This document shows, piece after piece, positions 1 to 10,075 of a DNA stretch of 64,000 nucleotides. This DNA is from Paraspadella gotoi (lineage: Eukaryota > Chaetognatha), in assembly GCA_051294375.1 (NCBI GenBank), contig CM119264.1, positions 3,205,575 to 3,269,574 on the forward strand, in the 5' to 3' direction. Position 1 is the first letter of the stretch, and each line of letters starts with the position of its first letter. A program made the translations under genes and the position numbers. The notes under the pieces were generated by a model. The model made no database searches, was not told the origin of the DNA, and worked only from the letters and a program-made list of their open reading frames with translations.

Positions 1-835
1 TTTAAATTTAAATATTGTTAAAGTGTATATATACTGTATTACTTCACATATCCCCTCCTCCCAAAAAAGGCCTTATTAATTTTATATTTATAATTGTAAT
101 ATAATATTGTATAATTTAACATTAATAAATTAATATTATAATTATTATAATATTATGTAAATATATATTATTATATATTATAATTATAATATATAATTAT
201 AATATATAATATTATTGATAATATTAATAAATTATAATTAAAATTAATTAAAATAATATTGTAACTGTGTATCTACTAATGACTGTTATACTTCACATAC
301 CCTCCTCCCAAAAAAGGCCTTATTTAATTTTTATTATTTTTAATTAATGTAAATTAATATTGTATAATATAAATTAATATTAAATTAATATTATAATTAT
401 ATATAATATTATAGTACGAATATTATTCATCTATATATATTAATAATATATATAATATAATATATAATATTATCTATAATATATTATAATATTATAATTA
501 AATTAATATTAATTAATATTGTAAAGTGTATATATACTGTATACTTCACATACCCCTCCTCCCAAAAAAGGCCTTATTAATTTTATAAATATTTATAATT
601 AATATTAATATGTATAATTAAATTAATATTAAATTAATATTATAATTATTATAATATTATTATAATATATTTATTATTATATATTATAATATTCATATAT
701 AATAAATATATTAATATTATTATAATATTTATTATAATATTATAATTAAATTAATATTAAATTATATTGTAAAGTGTATATATACTGTATACTTCACATA
801 CCCTCTCCCCAAAAAAGGCCTTATTAATTTTATAT
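1..835. repeat. AT-rich satellite, about 250-bp unit, four copies
   Basis: Four copies of a conserved block (CTTCACATA then CCTCCTCCCAAAAAAGGCC) begin near 42, 291, 544 and 792, giving a period of about 250 bp. The block is preceded each time by GTGTATATATACTG-like sequence. The rest of each unit is almost pure A/T built from ATTAATATTATAATT words. Copies differ mainly by small indels. The array is cut by the window start. No coding potential. Confidence 0.85.
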
Positions 836-1345
836 TTTCATTTCTCTCTGATTGAATTTTAATAGTTTAAATAAAAATTACAAAATTTTTAGTTTTAGAT
901 AACAAAAATACGTTTTGTGTGTTTTTTTTTTCTAAGAACTTCACGCCTTCAAAGTTTATATACTACTATGTTCATGTCTCTGATAAAAATTTCAAAAATG
1001 TTTTTCAAATATTCTCAAGTTTACCAGTTTTCTTTTTCTCATTTTTTTCTTGAGAGCTCTTCACAATTAAAAAAAAAAATTATCACAATCTCTTTTGCAC
1101 TCACGAAATATGTTAATAAAAAAAAGGAATAGTCATTGTTGTCACCCCATTAAAACTTTATTTCGTTAAATATTTCAGATTTAACAAATAGAAAGATGGT
1201 ACACAATTACATTGTGTGAGATTGTCAATATATTCAAAGAATTTTTTAAAAAATTCAGGCTCGAATATTTCCCGTCAGAGTTTTTGTTTCCATCGCGGAT
1301 CCGAACATTCGACGGAGAAAGAAAACCTTAAATATTTTTCGTACT
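836..1345. repeat. Third, internally deleted copy of sequence from 31.7 and 33.3 kb
   Basis: The first part (to about 985) matches 31740-31858 and 25790-25880: the TTTTAGATAACAA..ACGTTTTGTGTG stretch, the T-run and CTAAGAACTTCACGCCTTC. The second part (about 990-1345) matches 33335-33686, including AGATGGTACACAATTACATT and CATCGCGGATCCGAACATTC. In the downstream copy these two pieces are about 1.48 kb apart, so this copy lacks the middle. Short reading frames here are not convincing genes. Confidence 0.75.
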
Positions 1346-2036
1346 TATCTAAAAAATATGATGTTTTAGACAACCCTTTCAAAAGCACGATATATAGTCA
1401 CTGAATTTTTTTTATTTCTGCATAGTCTCCGCCACGTTAACTTGCAAGTTAAATATGATGAGTAGTTGGTGCCTTTCTATTCAACCATGAGTCAAAAAAC
1501 CTGAATCTCAAAATTTTTGATTAATACGACGTATATGTAATCAAAATTAATTTATTTTGATTAATATCACATATAAGCAATTGCATAGCCTCGACCATTT
1601 TCTCTTTCCTCCCCTACAGTAACCATTACTGCACTCAGTCGGTTCCTCAAAAAGAAGAATCCTGACGGAATTTTCAAATTCGAGAAGGTCTACTATGTAA
1701 GAATAATAATGATTGATTGAGTATTATACTAATCAATGTTTAAATATACAGTGAAATTTACAAAAGGTCACCCATTCTCTAATTCGTTCGAAGTCTGACC
1801 ACCGAGAAAAGAATAAACAAAAGACGCGTGCAATTAATCATGTAATTAACATTTCGTCAATTTAATCTATTGTAACTGTATTCTGCGACATTTAATACAA
1901 TTTTTGTCACACATTTTAATTAAACAATTCAAAACGACTTTGTATTCCTTAAATAAGTTTCGAAAAAAAAAACATTTTAAAGTTATCAATTGTAATGAAA
2001 TACATTAAAGTTTCTAGTCAGAATAATAAAACGAAA
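1346..2036. other. Unassigned non-coding stretch
   Basis: AT-rich sequence with no convincing reading frame, RNA gene or repeat boundary. A short piece near 1445 (GTTAAATATGATG..GTTGG) matches about 33697, so homology to the 33-kb copy resumes after a gap. It runs into the 3' side of the minus-strand Gag-derived locus. Confidence 0.5.
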
Positions 2037-2042
2037 TTTATT
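2037..2042 (-). promoter_or_regulatory. Polyadenylation signal AATAAA of the Gag-derived locus
   Basis: AATAAA on the minus strand, about 22 bp past the stop codon at 2064-2066 of the more protein-like reading frame in the last exon. The position fits a 3' UTR poly(A) signal. It overlaps the stop codon (2041-2043) of the alternative frame, which argues slightly against that frame. Confidence 0.45.
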
Positions 2043-2063
2043 AGTCCACGTTTCCTAAATTGT

Positions 2064-2287
2064 TTATGATGTCTCGACATAAAGAAGATAATTTGCATCC
2101 ACGGCCTCGGCATTTTCGGATGCGGCGCGGCGAGCAGCCAAAAGGGTCAGGGGCGGTTCGCCGTCGGGCATGGCACGGCGGTCCAATGTTCTCATCTTGT
2201 CCTCCAGTGAGATGGGACTCTCTCGGGAAAATTGTGAACGAATGATCCAAATCCCTCTTTCCTCTTTGGAACCTTTGGGTGATTACT
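2064..2287 (-). CDS. Terminal exon of the Gag-derived locus
   Basis: An acceptor (TCTGTCTTCAG) on the minus strand puts the exon start at 2287, facing a GTGAGT donor at 2558 across a 271-bp intron. Two frames are open. The frame that joins in phase runs to 2041 and is Arg/Cys/Pro-rich. Another frame has a more protein-like make-up (SLEDKMRTLDRRAMPDGEPP, then an Ala/Glu-rich stretch) and stops at 2064, but meets the acceptor out of phase. A single-base error or a real frameshift would explain this. I do not recognise the product. Confidence 0.4.
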
Positions 2288-2558
2288 CTGAAGACAGATT
2301 GCACAATTTCACATGTATATAAAATTAACCTCTCTCATTCCATGAATGTAATAACTTCTTCCCAAAGTTTTTAAGGTCTGATTCACTCCAGCATGAGTTG
2401 CTGCAGAACAACGATCTCCAACAACATGACCAGAACATTGATTGATGGCAGCAATTTTTGATCATTGACGAAGGAATACCAAAGTCCCATAGATAAAAGT
2501 AAGGCTTTTCGTTTATCTGGTAACTCTTATCCTTTAAATAATCAATTTTTTCACTCAC

Positions 2559-3388
2559 ATCAGGCGCCTGTTGATTTCCAAGATTTTCTTGAGAACTTCG
2601 TCTGTGAAAACTGGAACTTCCTTGGCTTTAATTGGCTCATCCACAACTTTGTCAACTTTTTCAGTTTGGCCAGAAGCTACATCTTTATCTGACAGCTGAA
2701 CAATTGAGACTGTCCATCCACTGTGAGTAGCACCAACTGAAGAGATGGAATAGCTTCTTTTGTCTAATTCCTTCTCTATTAGACTGTCCGGATCCCAGTC
2801 ATCTGATGAACATTCTTCTTTGTCACCAACTGCCGACGGAGGGTGTGCCGGATCAGTGGAAGCATTTTCCGGAAAATACGCCCACTCAGTGTCATCCATA
2901 TCCGGAGTCGGGTCCCGGCTGGACACGTGAGAGACATTAAGCTTAGACATTGTAGTCCTCTTCTTGCTTAATAAAAGTTGAGATGATCCATCTGAAATGT
3001 CTTTTTTCAGAGGTGATTCAAGCGGAACTATTTCTCTTCTTCTTTCTTCACTCCTGAAGGCAGGTTCTGATGGTTTAGTGGCTTCAGAAATTGGATATTT
3101 TTGCCAAATATTTGACGAAAAATCATTTAAAAAATTTGATGACGATGACGAAAATGGTGCTGTAAAGTTTGAATCAGTCCCATGATCTTGACCCATATCC
3201 GAAAATTCGTTTCCATGTTTTGTAGTATCCAAAGACGCCATTGACGGCGCAGTCGACATCATGACTGAAGCGTCTGACGAGATTCCGACCGCGCCCCATC
3301 ATGCATTCTTCTTCTCCTTGGCATCCTTCATAGCACTTTCAAATTCGGATTTACTCTGGCCCGATTCGCCGAAAAACAAACATGGTTA
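2559..3388 (-). pseudogene. C-terminal acidic region of the Gag-derived locus, read through two stops
   Basis: From 3262 to 2559 the minus strand is open for about 235 codons. It is Ser/Asp/Glu-rich with little hydrophobic sequence, for example SSDDWDPDSLIEKELDKRS and VFTDEVLKKILEINRRL. It is in the same frame as the zinc-knuckle segment upstream; only two stop codons (TAA at 3386-3388, TGA near 3300) separate them. It ends at a consensus donor GTGAGT, so a spliced transcript is likely to have existed. No known domain recognised. It could be the tail of a Gag protein or a host sequence fused to one. Whether the stops are real mutations or errors cannot be settled here. Confidence 0.45.
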
Positions 3389-4229
3389 TCCTTTGCATTG
3401 ATCCAAATCCTCATGCACTTTCAAGCAATTGTAACAACGACGTGGAGCAGGGAGCTCATAGAGATTCAGACGAGAAGATGTCTTCTTTGACTTCGAGACG
3501 TCGCCACGATTCGATGACCAACGTCCTCGTCCACCACGTCCACCACGGTTGCCCTTGCCACACCCACGACGGCCGCCCCTGAACGCTGCTTTGCCGCCCT
3601 GCGCGCCAACTTCGATGGTGGAGACTTCCATCTGCTCCGACGCAAGTGACGGTCGCGCCTTTCGCGGCGCGATTGGTTTCGAGGCTATCGGCGTGCCTCG
3701 CCACATCGGCCAAATCTCTGCCTCCCGGATGATAAGCATCTTCCACGACGCGAGCAACATTTTTGTTTTTAAGTTTATAAATAAAATCGCAAATAATTTG
3801 GTTTTCGTCCCGCCCCAAAGCTTTCATTACATAAGAAAAACGTAAATAAAATTGCATAACGGTTTCGTCTTTCATTTGTTTCATCGTTTGATATTTACTA
3901 AGACAACTATTTTGAAAATTAGGGAACAGGTGACCTCTCAGTGACAAAAAATATTCATGCACAGAACTTACAGGTGTGAGAGATAAATGTTGCATAATAG
4001 GAGTAAGGTTATCATCAGAATGGGCCACAACAATTGCGATTTTCGTCGCCAATGACTCACTTGGGAAAAACATGCCGATCTCTTGCTGGATGATGGACTC
4101 CTTCTGCAGGAACGCAAACGCGTCGTCCATTTGTTTCAGCTTCGTCTTGATCTGCTTCATCGATTCGCCGACCGATTCTCCGTCCGGCAGGTTGATCGAT
4201 GACCTCGGCGGCGCTGGCGCTGCTGACAA
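3389..4229 (-). pseudogene. Retrotransposon-type Gag (capsid plus zinc knuckle), frameshifted
   Basis: The 4229-3456 reading frame has a Gag capsid look: a region with LSLRGHLFPNFQNSCLSKY, then DETVMQFYLRFSYVMKALG and an F..KL motif, the arrangement seen in Retrotrans_gag families. About 70 codons before its end the better frame shifts to one that is Gly/Arg-rich (RGG-like) and ends in a CCHC-type zinc knuckle, C-X2-C-X3-H-X5-C, at 3395-3436. So at least one frameshift lies near 3.56-3.66 kb. No protease, reverse transcriptase or integrase was found nearby, and no LTRs were seen. It may be a decayed Ty3/gypsy-like element or a co-opted Gag gene. Confidence 0.6.
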
Positions 4230-4545
4230 TGCAGGACCGCACGGAATGGTAGGGGGAACGGGTAGAGATATAACTTCTCCAATCTTTCTCTCTCTTCTAC
4301 TACTCTCTCTCTCTCTTTAGTCTTTCTCTCCACAAACATCTCTCTCATGTTGTCTACCGCCTTTTTCAAGATTTGGATGTACTCCTCATCTGTGAGGAAA
4401 TGTCGATCCTTCTGCATGCCGCGCATCGATTCCTCGTCCCTATAGATCGAGGAACAACCTCCTTTAGATCGTCCGCCGTTTGAATCGCAATGGTCTCCCA
4501 TTCGCCAATCTGGCGGTCCAGGCCCGACGGTTCCCCCGATGCCAT
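4157..4545 (-). pseudogene. N-terminal part of the Gag-derived locus, frames broken
   Basis: An ATG at 4545 opens a short frame (MASGEPSGLDRQIGEWETIA) that stops about 60 codons on. An overlapping frame from 4501 carries DEEYIQILKKAVDNMREMF and then an Arg/Glu-rich stretch read from a CT microsatellite at 4285-4330. That in turn overlaps the Gag frame beginning at 4229. The three frames look like one original N-terminus disrupted twice; the microsatellite may itself be a late expansion. Start choice is uncertain. Confidence 0.35.
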
Positions 4546-5127
4546 GACTAAAATAAAATTCTCAAGAAAAGGTAAGGTAAGATCTTCGATAGACCTTGTA
4601 AGAAGAAAAATTGTGAATTGGTAACAAATTTTCCTGGTCTAAACAAACAAACAATTTGTTATAAAAAAATTATGGCCAATTATTTTTTTATAGCTCCTTG
4701 CGTTAGAATTAAACCAGAATAGTCTTACTTCAAATTTGATGTCCTTTTGTTGAATCGCAAAAACACGAAAACAAATTTGAATAGGTTGACGCGAAGCGTA
4801 ATTTTTTTTTTTTTCTCTCTCTTTTATTTTCCGAAAATTTAATTTGTGGTAACGAATAATCCGAGGATTTTCTTGGAGGCAAAGAAAACTTTGATTCGGG
4901 ACCAGCGCTGAACACCAAGTGGAGGACGAAATTTTTAGAGATAAATAATTCGAGACCAAATTAAAATGAAATGTGAATTTATTTTAGCGTAACATCAAAG
5001 GGAAAATGCGTGAAGAAATAAAATTAAAATGCCTTTTATATGAACTACTTGTTATGAAAATAAAAGGGAATGGAATTTTAGGCCGAGAAATATTATTTAC
5101 ATTTTTGTAAATCACGGAATCACGTAA
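4546..5127. other. Unassigned AT-rich spacer
   Basis: No convincing gene or repeat. A T-run and CTCTCT tract lie at 4802-4830. The open frames on the minus strand at 4639-4959 have no family resemblance and a composition expected by chance. Confidence 0.5.
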
Positions 5128-5787
5128 TCAACCGGCATAATTTGGTCAACTGGCATAATTTTATCAACTGGTATAATTTGGTCAACAGGCATAATTTGGT
5201 CTACTGAAAGAAAAAGAGAGAAACTTTAAAAAATTGAAATAAATGTGTCTTTTGGTTTTCTAATTTGAACTCTTTTCCACTCCTACGATTCCATCAAAAA
5301 ATTTATATCCAGCTTTATCACATACTTTCCTACCCACACACAAAATTCCATTTCAATTTATCTATCCAATTTTTAATATACATAATAATTATGAGTAAAT
5401 TTAAGTAAAAATACTTTAAGTAAATATGACTTTTGTTTTTTCCATTTTAACTTATTTCCACTCGCACGATTCCATCGAAACTTTATATCCAGCTCAATCA
5501 CATACTTTCCTACCATCATACAAAATTTCAAGTCAATTGCCTTAACCAGTCATGAGCAATTGGCGTTCAAATAGTGAAATCCATCCGTCTAATCACGAGT
5601 AATTGGAGTATTTTGCTAAGGGGGGACGGACGGACGGACATCTTTTTTTTGCATAATTTATTTTGCATATTTTTATCATAATTCGAGGTTCTGATATGAT
5701 AATAATGACAAGATTTTGGGGTGGGACCGACGGACCGACAAAGTAAATTATAGAGTCGGAATCTGCTGATAAGCAGATCCGACTAAA
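5128..5787 (+). mobile_element. HINE/DINE-like element, 3' part with minisatellite
   Basis: It starts with about four units of a 20-bp minisatellite (GGCATAATTTGGTCAACT type, 5130-5205). Two copies of the family core follow (TTTCCACTC..CGATTCCATCGAAACTTTATATCCAGC .. CTACCCACACACAAAATT .. CATGAGTAATTGG), then GGGACGGACGGACGG. The 3' terminus is a hairpin, GTCGGAATCTGC / GCAGATCCGAC around TGATAA, ending CTAAA at 5787. The 5' terminus was not found, so this copy is truncated or rearranged. Confidence 0.7.
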
Positions 5788-5811
5788 AAAATTTGTTGTG
5801 ACAATAAAATA

Positions 5812-5850
5812 TTCTCTTCTAAATCAAAAATCCAACGAAAAGAAAGGAAA
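5812..5850 (+). mobile_element. Penelope-like 3' tail fragment
   Basis: TTCTAAATCAAAAATC..CAACGAAAAGAAAGGAAAAA closely matches the 3' tail of the Penelope-like element at 20738-22079 and the 40-bp insertion at 27097. No upstream element sequence is present. This looks like an extreme 5'-truncated insertion of the kind made by target-primed reverse transcription. Confidence 0.5.
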
Positions 5851-5924
5851 AACCAACATATATAAAATAATAAATATATAAATGAGAAATTAAGGAAATG
5901 ATTTGATGAAACTCAAATACTCCC

Positions 5925-6100
5925 CCCTCCCTTTTTGACCGCCGACGTAGTAATATGCGAGCAGGTGCATCCTAGACGTAGTAATATGCGAGCAGGTGCA
6001 TCCTAGATATTGTCTGATGGTAAGTCATGTTCATGAACCGCTCTCCTCATCTGTTCATCGTCTCTCTCGTTTTATGAGTAAGGTCGTCGAATTTTTAAAG
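5925..6100 (-). pseudogene. Pseudogene copy of a p24/TMED exon
   Basis: The minus strand matches the exon at 34973-35102 (reads F-DDLT-KTRETM, then FMNMTYHQTISRMH). It carries a TGA in place of a codon near the middle, a 31-bp tandem duplication (5944-5974 and 5975-6005) that adds a further stop, and no acceptor site at its 5' edge. Flanking match also covers part of the intron side (CTCCC..CCTTTTT). It is a dead partial copy. Confidence 0.75.
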
Positions 6101-6120
6101 GTTTCTCTCTATCTCTCTCT

Positions 6121-6770
6121 GATTGATTGATTGATTGATTGACCAAATTATGTCAATTGACCAAATTATGGCGTTTGACCAAATTTTGCAGTTGACCAAA
6201 TTACGACAATTGACCAAAATATGCAAGTTGACCAAATTATGCTAGTTGACCAAATTATGCCAGTTGACAACATTTTGCAAGTTGACCAAATTATACAAGT
6301 TGAAAAAATAATGCCAGATAATGTCGGATGACCAAATTAAGCAATTTAACCAAATTATGCCAGTTGACCAAATTTATACCAATTGACCAAACTATGCCAG
6401 TTGACTAAATTATGTCAGTAGACCAAATTACATCAGTTAATCAAATTTTTATGCCAGTTGACCAAATTATGCAAGTTTAAAAAATATACCACTCAACCAA
6501 ATTATGCCAGTTGACTTTATTATACCAATTGACCAAATTATGCCGGTTGACCAAATTATGCCAGTTGACCAAATTATACGAATTGACCAAATTATGCCAG
6601 TTGACTAAATTATGTCAGTAGAGCAAATTACATCAGTTAACCAAATTTTATGCCAGTTAACCAAATTATGCCAGTTGACCAAATTATGCAAGTTAAAAAA
6701 AATATACCACTCGACCAAATTATGCCAGTTGATTATATTATGAAAGTTGACCAAATTATGCAAGTTGGTA
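6121..6770. repeat. Minisatellite, about 20-bp unit, roughly 30 copies
   Basis: After a short GATT tract, the sequence is imperfect repeats of TTGACCAAATTATGCCAG(T), about 19-21 bp each, with substitutions and an occasional GTTTAAAAAA variant unit. It is the reverse complement of the minisatellites at 5130 and 7436. The same repeat sits inside the HINE-like elements, so this is probably the expanded core of one in minus orientation. Reading frames through it are repeat artefacts. Confidence 0.85.
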
Positions 6771-7250
6771 TTGGCACAACTAAAAATGTTTTTCTCAAAA
6801 ACCAACTAAAACAAAAGAAAGTGAAAGGGCACTCAACGCCATCCGGACTGAGAGTGAATGGTTCCAAGAGATCGCTAGTCCAGATACGATCGAAACGTGT
6901 CCATAGGCAGCAAAAAAAAATGTTCAATATCCCAATCTTTTCATCACTCCACCCTAGTATGCATGATTAACGGTTGTATAGAACATACACTTTGACGGCA
7001 TCTTTTCCAAATTAAAATAAATGTATTGGAATGATCGTCCCGCCATTGAATTTGCTATCCTTCATGATCCAAGTAAAAGGACCGATCAAACGTCAGAGGG
7101 GCAACTCCCTAATCTCCATGCCATCTCCATGTAATCTCTTTCTTAAGTAAAAAACAAAAAGTTCTTCTTTCGTTTATAATTATTAGCATAGACTAATTAG
7201 TTAGTTTGCTTACTTATTTACTAATTGGAAAGTAGAGACTTCCTAATTGA
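6771..7250. other. Unassigned spacer
   Basis: Mixed sequence, slightly richer in G+C around 6815-6920. No gene, RNA or repeat recognised. Confidence 0.45.
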
Positions 7251-7254
7251 GCTA

Positions 7255-7710
7255 AAACAAGTTTGAGCAAACAACGTCGGATCTGCCTACGATAATTAAT
7301 AGGTAATAAGCTAATCCGATGATATATCATGTTTTTGTGATCTTAACAGATCATAATTAATTGTAACATAACAAACAGACTTCTATATATAAATAAATTG
7401 ATCTATCAATCATTACCAGTAGCTGTGCCTATACCAACTTTCATAATTTGGTCTACTTGTACAATTTGGTAATTTTGCATAATCTGATCAACTTGCATAA
7501 TTTGGTCCACTAGCAAAATTTGATCAACTTGTATAATCTAATCATCCTGCATAATTTAATCAACTTGCATTATTTGGTCAACAGTCATAAATTGGTCAAT
7601 TGCCATAATTTGGTCAATTGGCATAATTTTTTCAACTTGCATAATTTGGTCAACTTTCAAAATGTGGTAACTGGCATAATTTGGTCAACTGACAAAATTT
7701 GGAAGTTGAA
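7255..7710 (+). mobile_element. HINE/DINE-like element, 5' end plus minisatellite
   Basis: It begins with the family 5' terminus (ACAAGTTTGAGCAAACAA, then GTCGGATCTGCCTACGATAATT). At 7436-7710 it carries the 20-bp minisatellite in plus orientation (GCATAATTTGGTCAACTT type). No 3' hairpin follows, so it is truncated or merges with the inverted copy downstream. Confidence 0.65.
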
Positions 7711-8284
7711 GTTGGCTCTCATGGCGTCGACGAACCGTTTATCCACTTTGAGATAAAAGTAGTATTAACCAATTTGCTTGGTTAGTATAATAAAAGCAAT
7801 CTTAATAAAATGAGCAAAGCAAAGCTTTTGCCAGCAAGCAATAGAATTATCTATATAACGAAAATAGCAATTAAATGAATTAATTAATTAATTAATAACG
7901 GATTAATTGAAAAGAGGCGATCCTGGATTAGAATACGCTCCGGAGGCTTATGGGAAAATGAAGAGAATGAAGATGAAAAACTCCATTCGTTTCTTTATGG
8001 AAAAAAAAATTCAGATCGTTACAACAAAGATATTAAAAACTTTGCTAAGCATTGTAGTCGGGCATTGCCTAGGTTCACCCCGCCTATAAGCATGACTCTT
8101 TCAGTTGTGACCCGGTGGCTCTAATCTTCGGGAATGCCCAGTAAGGACTTTAATAATGAATAATCAATAACGAGACGAGTTTTTTGTAAAGTTATTAATT
8201 TTCCTTTGACTTTATAAGGCAAGAAGAAATTCTAGATGGAATCAAAATAATTCAAATCTGCTGAGTTAAACATAAATCGGATTG
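7711..8284. other. Unassigned spacer
   Basis: AT-rich with ATTAATTAATT runs near 7880. A short G+C-richer patch lies at 8055-8140. A 60-codon frame at 7907-8089 has no family resemblance. Near 8255-8275 there may be a decayed remnant of the HINE 3' hairpin (AAATCTGCTGAGTT). Confidence 0.4.
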
Positions 8285-9185
8285 TGTCAACCAAAAAGCG
8301 AAACATTAACATTGGTAAGCTGATATGGTATAAAATGAAATAATGTTTCTATGATTCTATCTACCAAAGTGGCGATGTTGGCTAAGCTTACAAGCGATAG
8401 ATTGGGTTGAAATTTTGTGTGTGGGTAGGAAAGTGTGTGACGAAGCTTGATACAAAGTTTCGGTGGAAACGTACCAGTGGAAATGAGCTTAAATAAAATA
8501 ATATGAGTCACATTTACTTGAATCGTTTTGTTTTCACGATCTTGTTAGTCCTGCAATGTTACTTATTTTAACCCATAATTACTCGAATTAATCATAATTG
8601 AATTAATAGATTGAAAAGGAACGTGTGTGAAGAAGCTAGATATAAAGTTTTGACGGAATTGTGCCTGTGGAAATGAGTTTAAATGGAAAAAAATAATTAA
8701 CATTTTCTTGAATTTTTTATTTATGATTACTAATAAATGTTTTAATTAATTAATTAATTAATTTGAAAAAATGATACAATTTAAAAAAATTATGCAAGTT
8801 GAAAAAATAATGCAAGTTGAAAAAATTATGCAAGTTGAAAAAATTATGCAAGTTGAAAAAATGATGCAAGTTGAAAAAATGATGCAAGTTGAAAAAATGA
8901 TGCAAGTTGAAAAAATGATGCAAGTTGAAAAAATGATGCAAGTTGAAAAAATGATGCAAGTTAAAAAAAATGATGCGAATTGTAAAAATGATGTAAATTG
9001 AAAAAATGATGAGTTGAAAAATTATGTGCGTGGAAAAAATTATGCGAGTTCAAAAAATGATGCGAGTTAAAAAAAGTTGCGAGTTAAAAAAAATTTTAAA
9101 AAATATTGTGATTTATCATCTGATTAGCAGATTACCGCTTAATTATTGTAGGCAGATCCGACATTGTTTGCTCAAACTTGTTTTA
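8285..9185 (-). mobile_element. HINE/DINE-like element in minus orientation
   Basis: Reading leftwards from 9185: the family 5' terminus (minus strand of GGCAGATCCGACATTGTTTGCTCAAACTTGT), the minisatellite at 8765-9090, then two core blocks (GAAATTTTGTGTGTGGGTAGGAAAG .. AAAGTTTCG.TGGAA .. AGTGGAAATGAG) back to about 8290. The 3' hairpin on the left is not clear. The element directly abuts a plus-orientation copy at 9186. Confidence 0.7.
8795..8965. repeat. Very regular 18-19 bp minisatellite block
   Basis: Nine or ten near-perfect consecutive units of GCAAGTTGAAAAAATGAT (a few with TTATG). Flanking units to 9090 are degenerate. The six units at 8850-8965 are essentially identical, unlike the 6.1-6.8 kb array. 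It codes for nothing plausible on either strand. Confidence 0.9.
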
Positions 9186-9768
9186 ATTTGCATCATTTTT
9201 TTCACTTTAATTAATTAATTAACTTATTGATTAAAACATTTATGAGTAAGTATAAATAATAAAAATTCAAGTCAACTTAACTTTGGTGATTTCTATGCAA
9301 ACTCATTTCCCCTGAAATTTCCATTGAAACTTTATACCACACACTTTCCTACCCACACACAAAATTTCATCTCAATCTATCCATCCAATAATTATTACAT
9401 CGAGTAATTATGGGTTAAAATTAGTAAAAAGATTTTAATAAATGTGACTTAGATTTTTTCTATTTATACTCATTTCCACTCGCACGCTTCCATCGAAACT
9501 TTATATCCAGCTCAATAACCCACTTTCCTACCCTCACACAAAATTTCATTCTAATCCATCCATCCAATCACGAGTAATTGGAGTTTAATTCTAATGGGGG
9601 ACGGACAGATTGACAGACATACAGACGGACGGACTCCTGCTTAATTTATTATAATTTGATCTTCTGACAAGATATTAGTGACTCACCGACAAGCTTTTAG
9701 GGTGGGACTGACGGAGCGACAAAGCGAATTATAGAGTCGGAATCTGCTGATAAGCTGATCTGACTAAA
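9186..9768 (+). mobile_element. HINE/DINE-like element, plus orientation
   Basis: It starts with a minisatellite-like TTGCATCATTTTTTTCACTT, then two core blocks (about 9300-9420 and 9470-9590), GGGGGACGGACAG, and the 3' hairpin at 9739-9764 (imperfect right arm, GCTGATCTGAC) ending CTAAA. It has no 5' terminus of its own; it is joined to the inverted copy on its left. Confidence 0.65.
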
Positions 9769-10075
9769 TATGCAAAAGAAACTAACATTGGAAAGAAGTA
9801 ATGAAGTAATTTGAGAAAGATGACGACGACGGCAACGACAAAATCGTAGTCATTTTTGTCCGAGATGGAATTTTTCTTCTTTTTTTTCTGTGAAAAAATG
9901 TTTCACAAGTAGTTGATGTTGTAATGACGGTCAGACAATAAAATATTATCCTGGGCATCCTGATTTTTATTGGGAAAAATATTGGCTGAATTTGGGTCGT
10001 AAATTTTGTAATTACTTGTGTTCTCTCATCTGTTTTTGTTCTGGCAATAATAACAGTATAACTAATTCAATTTTT

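Noticed and set aside
2041-2064. Choice of the longer frame in the last exon of the Gag-derived locus as certain
   Set aside because: Its stop overlaps the poly(A) signal and its composition is Arg/Cys-rich; the alternative frame is more protein-like, so neither is treated as established.
8765-9090. CRISPR-like appearance of regular short repeats
   Set aside because: Repeats are directly adjacent with no unique spacers, there are no cas genes, and the genome is eukaryotic. It is a minisatellite.
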